From contig CM065385.1 of NCBI GenBank assembly GCA_033060915.1, positions 19,604,001 to 19,668,000 of the forward strand: 64,000 nt of DNA, given 5' to 3'. This stretch comes from Euryodendron excelsum. Taxonomy: Eukaryota > Streptophyta > Magnoliopsida > Ericales > Pentaphylacaceae. A model generated the notes under the pieces. The model was not told where the DNA came from and did not search any database. It saw nothing but the letters and a program-made list of their open reading frames with translations. This document shows positions 1-9,601 of the stretch, piece after piece. A program made the translations under genes and the position numbers. Every line of letters begins with the position of its first letter. The stretch's first letter is position 1.

Positions 1-301
1 AGGCCTCAGCAACTCCAAGTTGGCCCGGAGGGCTACAAAATCTATAAGCAAGGATCACTGGACTACCTGCTGCCGGGCCCACCTCGTGGCTCGCAGGAAG
101 GCATCGCCGGATAACACCTCTGGTTGGCGAACTGGCAAATACTCATGGCTCCACCATACCAAAAACGGCCAAAAGATCGTCAAGCTCCCCCAAGCCCCGA
201 ATGTCCTCACTCTCATCTCTCGTAGGAAGTAAGCAAAGGTGAAAGCACCCCAGTCAACATAATCCAGTGCGTCCAGATCTGCCACCAGGCTCACCAAAGA
301 C

Positions 302-306
302 AAAGG
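302..306. repeat. Target site duplication AAAGG of the solo LTR (left copy)
   Basis: AAAGG at 302-306 is repeated at 5432-5436 directly after the last base of the LTR. A 5-bp duplication is usual for Ty3/gypsy integrase. Confidence 0.95.
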
Positions 307-611
307 TGTAAGCACCCCATTTTTGACCGCTCGGCAGTCTACACTCCGTCCAAACTTGTTTTCAAGTTATTGTGGGCGTATTCCAATCGAAATCAATTTT
401 ATAAGTCCAAATCCCGTCTGTCCATCGCTTCGTGGGCCTGTCAGGCCCAAATAGAGGCAAAATGACCAAAATTCCCTTAGGGGCATTGTCCTTTCCTTTC
501 CAATTCCAATCCCTTTCTTGAGACAGCTGATTCCTCGAGACGGTAAATCTATTCCAATTCAAGCACGTCTTTTTGAAGACGGTAAGACCCATTTCCAATT
601 CTTCTCTCGGG

Positions 612-930
612 ACAGTTTATTCCTCGAGACGGTTCCAACTCAGGCACGTCTTTTCGAAGATGGGACAGTTTATTCCTCGAGACGGTTCCAATTCAGGCAC
701 GTCTTTTCGAAGACAGTAAGACCCCTTTCCAATCCCTCTCTCGGGACAGTTTATTCCTCGAGACGGTTCCAACTCAGGCACGTCTTTTCGAAGACGGTAA
801 GACCCCTTTCCAATCCCTCTCTCGAGGCAGTTTATTCCTCGAGACGGTTCCAATTCAGGCACGTCTTTTCGAAGGCGGTAAGACCCCTTTCCAATCCTTC
901 TCTCGAGGCAGTTTATTCCTCGAGACAGTC
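612..930 (+). repeat. Tandem subrepeats of about 81 bp in the U3 of the solo LTR
   Basis: The phrase CAGTTTATTCCTCGAGA recurs at about 612, 665, 747, 828 and 909, giving spacings of 53, 82, 81 and 81. Each unit also contains the imperfect palindrome CACGTCTTTTCGAAGACGG. The same repeat, in the opposite orientation, occurs in the element B LTRs (about 13680-13850 and 27600-27780). Confidence 0.9.
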
Positions 931-1129
931 CGAGTAGCGAAAATACTTATAAATATCACAATCGTTAGAGTAACAGAAATACTCACAAATAGGTCGATAT
1001 AGGGAATTGCCAACAAATTCTTGTGTCACGACGACCGCCATCAGAGTGGCGGAAACACTTAAAATCCAAGTCAACACCAGTGTCTGTTAACCCACTTCGG
1101 TGAAAAATGGCCAAACTGCCCTTTGAAGC

Positions 1130-1690
1130 TTTTTCGAGACTTTCTGGTCAAGATGACCATTTTGCCCCTAGGCATCCGAATGCCCCGGGAACCACACCGG
1201 CTCTGGGTATCAAACCGGTAACCCTTTGAGATTACTTCTTATAGTATTCTCAACCTTCCTTTACCTTTCTGGATCATTTCGAGTCAGTTCCGGCCAACCC
1301 GGTACAAAATGACCGTTTTGCCCCTGATGGGCCGGTCTCTTTTTTCGACCACACCAGCTCTGGGTCTCAAACCGGTAATCTTCTGAGATTGCTTTTTATA
1401 GTATTCTCAATCTTCCTTTATCTTTCCGGATCATTCCGAGTCAGTTTCGGCAAACATGGTACAAAAATGACCGTTTTGCCCCTAGTGGGCCGATCTCCTT
1501 TTCCGACCACGCCGACTCTGGGAATCAAACCGGAAACCTCTAGGAACACTTTGAATAATGTTTCCAGATCCCAAGTCTTCTTCTGGGATAGTCCGAGTCT
1601 GTCTCGGCAGTTTTTCGGTCCGATTGACCGTTTTGCCCCTAAAGGCTCGGTCAACCTTTCCAACACATCGTATCCTCATTTTTGAAGTCA
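1130..1690 (+). repeat. Tandem repeats of about 157 bp in the solo LTR
   Basis: The phrase TTTTGCCCCT recurs at about 1160, 1317, 1473 and 1631, spacings 156-158. Each unit also carries CCGGTTTGA-type and CTCTGGG phrases, now diverged. The inverted equivalent is at about 12850-13380 and 26870-27400 in element B. Confidence 0.85.
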
Positions 1691-1873
1691 AATATCTTTG
1701 GGACACTATTCTAAGTGTTCCTGCTCTTTTCCGACCTTCCACGTCATTCCCGAACTTTTCGGAGTCACTCGTAGTGAAGCCAGGCTAAAAATTACATGGT
1801 AATCACTAGTACAGGCGCCCAAATCTAGTCAAAGATACGTTGCTTGCCAACCTTAAACATTTCGTAAATGGCT

Positions 1874-1970
1874 GGCGACACTACTAGTGGCGCCAAGCCA
1901 AAAAATGGCGTGGCGCCACTCCCAGTGGCGCCAGTGTAAATTCTAGCCTGGCGCCATTGCAACAGGCGCG
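1874..1970. promoter_or_regulatory. Array of three palindromes upstream of the LTR TATA box
   Basis: Three inverted repeats of the form GGCGCCACT-NNN-AGTGGCGCC are centred at about 1884, 1922 and 1960, that is 38 bp apart. The middle one (1912-1932) is perfect; the outer two are imperfect. The last centre lies 27 bp before the TATA box at 1987. The arrangement suggests a binding site for a dimeric protein; no binding partner is known from the sequence. Confidence 0.8.
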
Positions 1971-1986
1971 AGTGTTGTCCAACCTC

Positions 1987-1994
1987 TATAAATA
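1987..1994 (+). promoter_or_regulatory. TATA box of the solo LTR promoter
   Basis: TATAAATA followed by GAGAGCC. The same motif occurs at the matching place in the element B right LTR (26510-26517, minus strand) and in the element A LTR (28947-28954). It marks the likely U3/R region of the LTR. Confidence 0.8.
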
Positions 1995-2064
1995 GAGAGC
2001 CTCCTCCAATGTGAAAAGGATCCATCAACTCAGTCTAAAAATCATATAATTCGATATACAGAGC

Positions 2065-2130
2065 TCGAACACTCCCTAAACCCTAGCCTCCTTAGGTTTT
2101 CCAAACCCTAGCCACCATACACAAACCCTA
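2065..2130 (+). promoter_or_regulatory. Cluster of telo-box motifs in the LTR leader
   Basis: At least three AAACCCTAG motifs follow the TATA box within 150 bp. The right LTR of element B has the same cluster on the minus strand (about 26340-26440). Telo-boxes are known in promoters and 5' ends of plant translation genes and are bound by Myb-type factors; a role here is inferred. Confidence 0.6.
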
Positions 2131-2639
2131 GCCTCATATACACTCCTATACATCCCCATACACTCATACACTAACCTTCAACCCTCCTTCGAAGACTTGA
2201 AGAGTTGCAATATGAAGTTTGAAGCTTGAAGACAACTCTTGAAGATTGAAGACAAAAATCAAGATGAAGACCGAAGATCCAAGACAAGCAAGGCGCGCAA
2301 AATAAACAAGATACAAGGTAGGTTTTCCATTTAAATTTCTGCACTTCCCCCCTCTCTTTTCTCTCACCTAACCCACTTGGGTTTTCTCTATTTTAATCCC
2401 CCATCTCTTTCCCCCCTTTCTTTGCATGCTTGAAACAAGGGGACTCCCGGTCTATGTGTAGGATTAGACTATTGGAGAGTCACCGTATCGGGGGCTTTCT
2501 TCTAGTCTAACCAGAGACCACGTGGGTTCGGCCCCCTTGATTATGTGGTGAAGCCTTAACCTTATATGTTCACAACCCCAAAATTGCATTATGCATATCA
2601 TGGTCTTGCATCTTTCAAAAGTCATTTTCAAAATCATTT

Positions 2640-4600
2640 TCAAACTTGTTTTCAAAATTGCATCAAAATCTCATTTTTCAAAACATGTTTTCAAAATCAC
2701 AATCCTAGGGTGATTCTAGCCTTTTCATGGCTAGGGCTGCTTTAGAAAAGTGTTACATTCAAAGTGACCTTCATGGTCCATATTTTCAACTCTTGTTGTT
2801 TTTAAAACGGCTTTCCTAAAGTGGTTCTAGCTCTCTTATGGTTAGAATTGGTTTAGGAAAGTAAGATATTTTTATACCTTCTAAAAACTCTCTTTTCAAA
2901 AGTCTCTCTTTCTAAAAATCTCTTTTTCAACATACTTTCCTAAAACTCTCCTTTCCAAAGTTGTTTTCCAAAAATTCCCTCCAAAAAATCTATTTTTCGA
3001 GGCTCCCTTTTTCAACTCCTTTCCAAAACGCACTCTTCAAAGTCCACTTTCCAAAAACGTGTACTAGGTCTCTTTCTTAGAAAAAACTCTCCCCAAAAAT
3101 ATTTCCAAAAACTCTCTTTCCAAAATCTTTCTTTTAGAAACTCCCCTCTAGGATTTTCCTTCTAAAATCTTCGTTTCCAAAAGCACACTTTCCAAAAACT
3201 CCTTCCCTTTAAAAATCTCTTTCCAAAAACTCTACCTTTAAATTCACTTTACAAAAACTCTTCCCTAGGATTTTCCTTCTAAAATCTTCATTTCCAAAAA
3301 ACACATTTTCCAAAAACTTCTCCTTAGGATTCTCTTCTAAAAGCCTTCGTTTCCAAAAACGCACTTTCCAAAAACTTTTTCCTTAGAGTCTAAGTCAAGC
3401 CCTAGAACTCACAATTAGGAAACCCTAATTTTTTTTCCAAAAACATGGTTTTCAAACTTGCCTTAGAACCTAGGTTTTCAAAATCTCTCGTTTTCTACAT
3501 CCAAACTATACACATTTCCAAAACCTCTTTTCTACGTTAAAACTATAGCCTTTCAAATCTAGGGTTTCTAAAACTTCCCCTTTCCAAATCCTTGTCAAAT
3601 CAAATCTTCCCTTTAGGAAACCAAATCCAATCTCCCCGTTTAGGAAATTAGATCCCGTCCTCTGTTTTTGGAAACAAAATCAAACCTTCTCTTTTAAAAA
3701 AACAAAATTCAATCCTTTCCTAATCCAAACCTTTCCTAATTCAACTCCTTCCTAATTTCCTACCTTCCTAAACCATAAGTTTCTTAAATCTAAACTTTAA
3801 ATCCTTCCCTTTTAAACTCAAAATCTAAATCTTTCCTAATTCAAATCCTTCCTAACCCTCCACTTTCCTAAACCTTAAGCTTCCAAAACTTGAATATAAA
3901 AATCTTTCCTAAAGTTCTAAAATTCAACCCTTTCCTAATTCTACCCTATTTTCAAATCTTAACTTTTCAAACCTAAGTTTTCAAATCTTTCCTAAATTCA
4001 AACCTTTCCTAATTTCAAGATTTTCTAAAATTCAAACTCTAAAACTTTCTAAATCTTAAACTTTCCAAATTTCAAATCTTAAATCTTTGCAAATTTCAAA
4101 ACTTTCCAATTTTCAAAACTTTCCTATTTCAAAACTTTCCAAATTCTAAACTTTCCAACTTTCAAAACTTCCTAATTTCAAAACCTTTCCTAAAACAACA
4201 CTTTCCTAAGTTGAACTTTTCCTAATTCAAAACTTTCCTAATTTCAAAACTTTCCTAATTCGAAAACTTTCCAAAAATAAAACTTTTCAAAAATGAAACT
4301 TTCCAAATTCGAAACTTTCCAAATTCGAACATTTCCTAATTCCAATTTTTCTCCAATCTTCCAAGTCTAATATTCAAGTCAATTCTTTTTCAAAATCTTT
4401 CCAAATCAAATCCAGTCTTTCTTGATCTCAAGTCTTTTCTAAATTCTCTCTTTCCTAAGTCTAGGTTTCCTAAAACCAAGTCTTTCAAAACCAATCTTTT
4501 CAAATCTTCCAATCAAAGTTCAATCTCTCAATCTTCCAATTCAATTTCCAATTCAATATCTTTTCCAAATCAACTCTTCTATTTCTAATTGGACTCTTGT
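2640..4600. repeat. Low-complexity pyrimidine/A tract of the LTR
   Basis: About 2 kb of degenerate short repeats built from TTTCCAAAA, TTTCCTAA and TCAAAACTTTCC. The tract is found in inverted orientation in both LTRs of element B (about 10440-12240 and 23810-25610). It has no coding content; reading frames in it are chance. Confidence 0.85.
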
Positions 4601-5238
4601 CCGAACTACGACTGACCTGATTCCTCCAAAAGGATACGTGGGCAACCCTCATGGGTGCGGTCACAACATTTTTCAAACTTCTATTTTCACAACTTCTTTC
4701 AAATTTCAAATTCCTCCATATTTTCCAAATTTCAAATTCCAAAATCTTTCCAAATCTCCAATCTATTTTCAAATCTCTATTTTTAGTTTCCAAAACTTTT
4801 CAAATCTATCCAATTTTAAATCTCTTTCAAATCAAATCAAATTCTTTTCAAATCTCTTTCCAAAATCTATTTCCCAATTCTCTTTTCTTGCACTTGCATA
4901 TCATGCATCATATCTTTTTAAGCATCTTTTTCAAAGTGGATAGGATTGAACATTAGTTAGTTAAAGACTCTCAGAGGTGAATCTAGGGTAGATTGACATG
5001 TAGGTACCGAAAAGGCGGGATAGGGTGATGGCTTAGTGCGTCTTTCCTACACGTAACCAACCTCCGAACCTAGATCACTAATTTCAAAGACCAAAAGGAG
5101 TTATTTTTCAAAAAGGGCTAAATGTTTTCCGAAGGTTGCCAAACAACCTGTTTTCTTAAAAACCCTCTCTTGAGGAGATATTTTCAAAATTGTTTTCCAA
5201 AAACCCTAAGTGTAGTCTCCGGATTATTCTTAGTTTTT

Positions 5239-5279
5239 AGGTGACCTAACTCACCTTAATCAAGTTAGGTGGCGACTCC
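5239..5279 (+). promoter_or_regulatory. Conserved hairpin region with a primer-site-like motif near the LTR 3' end
   Basis: AGGTGA-CCTAAC-TCACCT (5239-5256) is a perfect 6-bp stem with a 6-nt loop. The loop CCTAAC can pair instead with GTTAGG at 5264-5269. TGGCGACTCC follows at 5270-5279 and matches the start of the Tat-type primer binding site. The block is kept in both element B LTRs (near 9751-9800 and 23095-23140, inverted) and in the element A LTR (about 31876-31917), although much nearby sequence has diverged. Confidence 0.65.
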
Positions 5280-6396
5280 AAACTTTTTCCAAAAGCCCTT
5301 TATTCAAATCAGATTTTCAATTCAAACCTAGTCGCACACATTCTTCTAGGAGGGTGAGTTTTAATGAGAGAGTACCGTATTTTTCCCGCTTATGTGAGTA
5401 TTCCTCGAGTGCAAAAAATCTGGGCGCGACAAAAGGGACCGTCAACCTATTATTGTTGCAAAAGCAACTAAAGACGACGTACAACACCAACCGGTGCCTC
5501 ATAATAACCTGCTCATCTGGTGAAGGCTCGAAAGCAAAGGCTGTCTTGGCCGAGCATAAAAGTGAAGCCGGAAACTCGAGCCGCCAAGTCCTGGCAACCC
5601 CAAGAGAAGACAGGCCTCTTCTAGAGACACGTCCTGTAAAGAGATCGGCACCCCTCCAAAAGATAGCCCAGTAATCATGGCCCAGTCGACGAGAGTAGGC
5701 CCCAACTCAAAACCCACCAAATGCACGGTCCCTGTCTCCCCGAACCAGCACTCCAACAACCCCATGGCAATCCCGTGATCAAGTCTATTAGTTTGTAGGG
5801 TCATAAAAGCGCCGAAACCGATCCAGTGCAAAAAGTCCTGGTAGGAGGGAGCTGACGCCTGCATAGCCCTCAAGGCCGAGATACTGGCCCCTCTGAATGA
5901 ACTGTGGGTAGACGATGGCATCCAACCATAGCGCGAATATAGGCTTGGATGGAACGCCAAATCACGCAGCGGGTGAATATCAGGAATGGCTAGCTGATCA
6001 TCGGTAAATGAGGTGTCTCTCTGCCTGTTCCGAATGGAGACCATACCGTATCCTGTCCAGGGGTCCACGGGCCATTCGGCCTCATCCTCAAATCTCTCGT
6101 TAGGAACTGCTGAGGGCTATCCCGTCACAGAGCTCCCACTAGAAGCCGTCTTGCTCGCGGATCTCGGCGACCCACTGCGGCCGCTCCGAGGAGAACTGGC
6201 TCTACCACTGCTCTGCGTAGAAACACCCCTGCTGCCTCCGCGTGCTGTGCCACCCCGACCACTAATCTGAGCTGAGCCGCACTGGCCGCTACCTCTAGCC
6301 GAGCTACCCTGACTATTGCCACCCTCCTCAAGCTCTATCCACGGCACCTTCTCGTGGCGCCTCCTGCCCGGACCATCACCCCTGTCCTCCGACATC

Positions 6397-8188
6397 CTGA
6401 AAAATGACAATATTCAAGAGGATCAGTCAGTCACTAATATACAAGAAGTACGAAGATAAGTGCATCAATGTATACACAAAAAAGTGATGATGGATGAAAA
6501 AAAAAGAAGAAAAAAAAAAAAGAAGGAAAGAAAAAGGCTTAAAAAAAAAGAAAAGAGAAACAAAAGAAAAAGAAAAAAAAAGAGAGAAGAAAAGAGGAAA
6601 AAGAAAAAGGAAGAAAAGTGGAAGGGCAAGGGCACCATCTATCCTGGCTCAAATTTTTATAGGTTTTCGAGCTTTTTCCTCAAAAAGTTTGGTGTCTAAA
6701 ATTCAAACCGGTTTTTCGGGTTTTCTCCTTCAAAAACCCCGGTTCAAAATTTTTATAGGTTTTCGAGCTTTTTCCTCAAAAAGTTTGGTTTCTAAATTTC
6801 AAAACCGGTTTTTCGGGTTTTCACCTTCAAAAACCCTGGTTCAAAAATTCTCTACCGGTTTTTCAGCTTTTTCCTCAAAAAGTTTGGTTTCTAAAATTCA
6901 AACCAGTTTTTCGGGTTTTCTCCTTCAAAAACCCCAATTCAAAATTTTTACACGGTTTTCTAGCTTTTTCCTCAAAAAGTTTGGTTTCTAAAATTCAAAC
7001 CGGTTTTTCGGGTTTTCTCCTTCAAAAATCTCGGTTCAAAAATTTTACACGGTTTTCCAGCTTTTTCCTCAAAAAGTTTGGTTTCTAAAATTCAAACCGG
7101 TTTTCCCGGTTTTTTCCTTCAAAAACCCCGGTTCAAAATTTTTACACAGTTTTCGAGCTATTTCCTCAAAAAGTTTGGTTTCGAAGTTTCTAAACCGGTT
7201 TTTCGGGTTTTCTCCTTCAAAAACCCTGGTTCAAAAATTCTCTACAGGTTTTCAAGCTTTTTCTCAAAAAGTCTAATTTTAAAAGTGTGGAAACTGGCTT
7301 CCTAGGCTTTCCCCTTCAAAAGCCCTACTTCAAGATTTTCTAACAGTTTCTTGGGCTTTCCCCTTTAAAAGCCTCGTTCCAAAGTGTTTCTAAAGTCAAT
7401 TTTTTAGAGTTTTCTTCTTCAAAAATCCCATCCCTAAAAATTTCCTGCAAATGCGGTTTCCCCGGGGTTTCCCTTTCAAAAGCCCTGTTCCCAGAGGGAT
7501 TTTGCCTCACCAAAAGCTTTTAAAGTTAAATGCTGAAATTTTTGAAAATTTCGGCAGAGTTTTGCCTTAAAAAGTCACTACCCCAAAATTTCACAAGTCA
7601 CAAACGCAACCTGAAACACCTCAAACCATCCAACCAAACAACCCCATCCTCCAAAATACACATCCTGTTCTCAAACACAATTTTGAAGCCAATTTTTTGA
7701 TCTTCTTGACATTTTCCTATTTCATCTATATTTCCAAAATTTTTTTACAAAATTCCCTGTAACATGCAAAAATATCACTACAATTTTCAAAAAGTGTTTT
7801 ATGATTTTTCAACCATTGGCGAGATTCATTTTATAATTTTCTTCAATTTTTCCTATTTTTTGTAATTTCTAAAAATTCAAAAATTCAAAATTTTTTCGAA
7901 AAATTACGAAACTTCATACAGTTGTTCTACATATTTTTCTAAGGTTCCCGGTGGAGAAACCACACGAAAATATGCAATACCCAGGCCTATAGAGGCGATT
8001 TTTCGAGTCCTGCAGGAAACCCTCTTTCATAAACATGCAAACCCATTCAAAACACATTCAAATCTCCACCAAATCACGAAAACAATCCGATCATTGTGTT
8101 CTAAACGTTCTAAAATATGGGATTACATTGATCACTTGCAAAAAATGGAAGCACATGCATCAAAATTAAAGAATTTTCAAAAACTAAC
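6397..8188 (-). other. Large 5' UTR intron of the PMD gene of element A
   Basis: On the minus strand the donor AAG|GTTAGT lies at 8188 and the acceptor TTTTTCAG ends at 6397, one base before the ATG. The copy in element B has the same plan (donor AAG|GTGAGT at 14654, acceptor at 15530), and the exon sequences before the donor match (CGCC-GAGAA--T). The intron is 1.79 kb against 0.88 kb in B. The extra length is largely a purine-rich tract (6489-6630) and a 97-bp tandem repeat (6640-7275). Lysine-rich reading frames in the purine tract are artefacts. Confidence 0.7.
6640..7275. repeat. Tandem repeats of about 97 bp inside the PMD 5' UTR intron
   Basis: The phrase CCTCAAAAAGTTTGG recurs at about 6678, 6774, 6873, 6970, 7067 and 7164, spacings 96-99. 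Units alternate between CAAACCGGTTTTTCGGG and TTTTCGAGCTTTTTCC. The repeat is absent from the matching intron of element B. Confidence 0.9.
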
Positions 8189-8377
8189 CTTTGAAATTCT
8201 CTGGCGAAAACCTAGCTTTCCGGCAAGAATCCGGCGACGATGATGATCACCGGCACGTGCCCGATGTCACCTAACACTCCCCTAACATTCCCGAGTAAAA
8301 CTTTGCGAAACACTCCAGAGAGAATCCCGAAATCAACCGAGAACACGAAAACACAATGCTGAATCGCGAACTTGCTT

Positions 8378-8385
8378 TATTTATA
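8378..8385 (-). promoter_or_regulatory. TATA box of the antisense PMD gene, element A
   Basis: On the minus strand CATATAAATAAAGC contains TATAAATA. It lies about 190 bp upstream of the 5' UTR intron donor and 23 bp downstream of the last palindrome centre at 8408. The spacing resembles that of the LTR promoters. Confidence 0.7.
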
Positions 8386-8399
8386 TGCCACGGGTTGGC

Positions 8400-8491
8400 G
8401 CATGTAGTAGACATGCCAGAACAAAAATCCAACTCGCGTATGTATTACATGCGCAAGGCTTAAAACACCGAATACGCATGTAATACATGCG
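8400..8491. promoter_or_regulatory. Array of three palindromes upstream of the PMD TATA box, element A
   Basis: Three inverted repeats with the core GCATGT...ACATGC are centred at about 8408, 8445 and 8483 (spacing 37 and 38 bp). The third, CGCATGTA-A-TACATGCG, is perfect. The same core occurs at 28873-28924 before the TATA box of the LTR of the same element. Confidence 0.75.
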
Positions 8492-8720
8492 CCCGGCCCT
8501 TCAGCTTCCCGCCAAAACCAATTTCAAGCTTCTCAAAAACCCGAATTTGCTCTTAAGGCTTTTTCAAAAGCCGAATATCGATCCTTTTAACACTAACTGG
8601 CAGGGATCAGTTGCCCTAGACCAAAATTGTGTCAGGTTGGCAACTCGACCCCCGACCTAGGCCTAAGACTTTTCGAATTCTAAGATCTTCCAGACCAATA
8701 ACCCATAAGAGGTTTCGAAG

Positions 8721-9601
8721 CATAAGCACCCGATTTTTGCCCGCTCGGTAATCTCCAGCCCGACCGGGTTCGGTTTCCAACATCACAAAAATGCAAGCTC
8801 AAGATGAGCCTTTCTATCTCCAATCCAACCAACTGATCACTTCTCGAGTCCATAAGGATCCGTTGGAGCCTTAAGCACCATTATTCCAGGCAGTTTTTCA
8901 GACCAGGCAGTCCCGGAAACCAACGCCATCCAAGTAGCTTCCCGGGATCGGGCGATCTCGGGGACCAACACCTCATAAAAAATTCCAGACGGTTCACTTC
9001 TGGCGCATGCTAGCCCACCAATGTAGAATGTCCATCATTTGGTAGTTCTCCAGGACCAGGCGTTCTCGGAGACCAACACCACCCTTCCAGGTAGCTTTTT
9101 GGGACCAGGCGTTCTCAGGAACCAACACCACCCTTATAGGTAGTTCTCTAAGACCAGGTGTTCTTAGGGACCAACACCGCACAGGTAGTTTTCCGAGACC
9201 GGGCGGTCTCGGGAACCAACACCTAGGTCAACACCGGTGCCTGCTAGCCTGACTCGGTGAAAAATGACCAAACTTGCCCCTTGGGCCTCCATCCTTCCAA
9301 AATGTTACTAAACCATTAGGCATACCCCGCACGCCATTTGGTCCAAATCCGGTCCTATTTCGGCCCACTCCGGTCAAAATAACCGTTTTGCCCCTGAACG
9401 ACTCAGCACGGCACAAACCCCGCTGAACAGCAACAGACTCTCTGAAAACCATCCCTGAACAGCCCTACACGCCTAACACAATATACCAGACCATTCCTGA
9501 CCATTTTTAGCCAACTCTGGTCAAAATTACTGTTTTGCCCCTGGAAGCCAAAAATGCCCCGAAATAGCATCAGCCTTGGGATTTCGAGCAGAGGGTTCCA
9601 T
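8721..9601 (+). mobile_element. 3' LTR of element A, left part
   Basis: Begins CATAAGCACCCGATTTTT, close to the LTR start of the solo copy at 307. It is interrupted at 9601 by element B and resumes near 28061. Within it, 8880-9230 holds about six units of roughly 50 bp containing GGGACCAACACC and CCAGG; the last unit has the inverted repeat CCGAGACC-GGGC-GGTCTCGG at about 9193-9212. Confidence 0.75.
8880..9230 (+). repeat. Tandem repeats of about 50 bp in the U3 of the element A LTR
   Basis: ACCAACACC or a near copy recurs every 45-55 bp (six to seven times, with one longer gap). Units contain paired GAGACC/GGTCTC half-sites. Not shared with the solo LTR or element B, so U3 subrepeats differ between the subfamilies. 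Confidence 0.75.

Larger units (their letters stand above)
307..5431 (+). mobile_element. Solo LTR (5.1 kb) of a Tat/Ogre-like element
   Basis: The insertion begins TGTAAGCACCCC and ends GGGCGCGACA, so it has TG...CA ends, and it is flanked by the perfect 5-bp duplication AAAGG (302-306 and 5432-5436). The PMD reading frame of the host element resumes on either side, which confirms the boundaries. No internal domain is present, so this is a solo LTR, normally formed by recombination between two LTRs. It belongs to the same subfamily as the LTRs of element B. Order inside: subrepeat-rich U3 (about 520-1700), palindrome array (1874-1970), TATA box (1987-1994), telo-box leader (2065-2130), a long low-complexity tract (2640-4600), and a conserved hairpin with a primer-site-like motif (5239-5279). 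Short reading frames inside are not believed to be genes. Confidence 0.95.
1..6395 (-). pseudogene. Plant mobile domain (PMD) protein gene carried antisense by element A, broken
   Basis: The gene encodes a protein related to the PMD (MAIN-like) family; such proteins act in the nucleus in plants and also occur inside transposons. The start is taken as the ATG at 6393-6395, directly after a splice acceptor TTTTCAG, as in the copy in element B. A Ser/Gly/Arg-rich N-terminus (6395-6120) is followed by the PMD core (about 6080-5500), including WFGETGTVHLVGFELG. The frame continues at 5499-5437 and, after the solo LTR, at 306-1 (WGAFTF, RVRTFGAWGS, FLVWWSHEYLPVR). Damage seen: an in-frame TAG at 6117-6119, a frameshift near 5500-5530, and the LTR insertion at 307-5431. 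The 3' end lies beyond position 1. About half of the residues match the PMD copy at 15532-17362 by eye. It is certainly non-functional as it stands. Confidence 0.85.

Noticed and set aside
2065..2130. AAACCCTA repeats as interstitial telomere sequence
   Set aside because: Motifs are separated by non-telomeric bases and recur at the same LTR position; telo-box elements fit better.
4500..4956. Several overlapping reading frames of about 100 residues in the solo LTR, and similar ones at 10092-10367 and 23435-23724
   Set aside because: Same low-complexity LTR sequence read in both orientations; rich in Phe, Asn, Ser, Lys without any domain.
6460..6991. Lysine- and phenylalanine-rich reading frames
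   Set aside because: They come from a purine tract and a 97-bp tandem repeat in an intron; composition reflects the repeats and not a protein.
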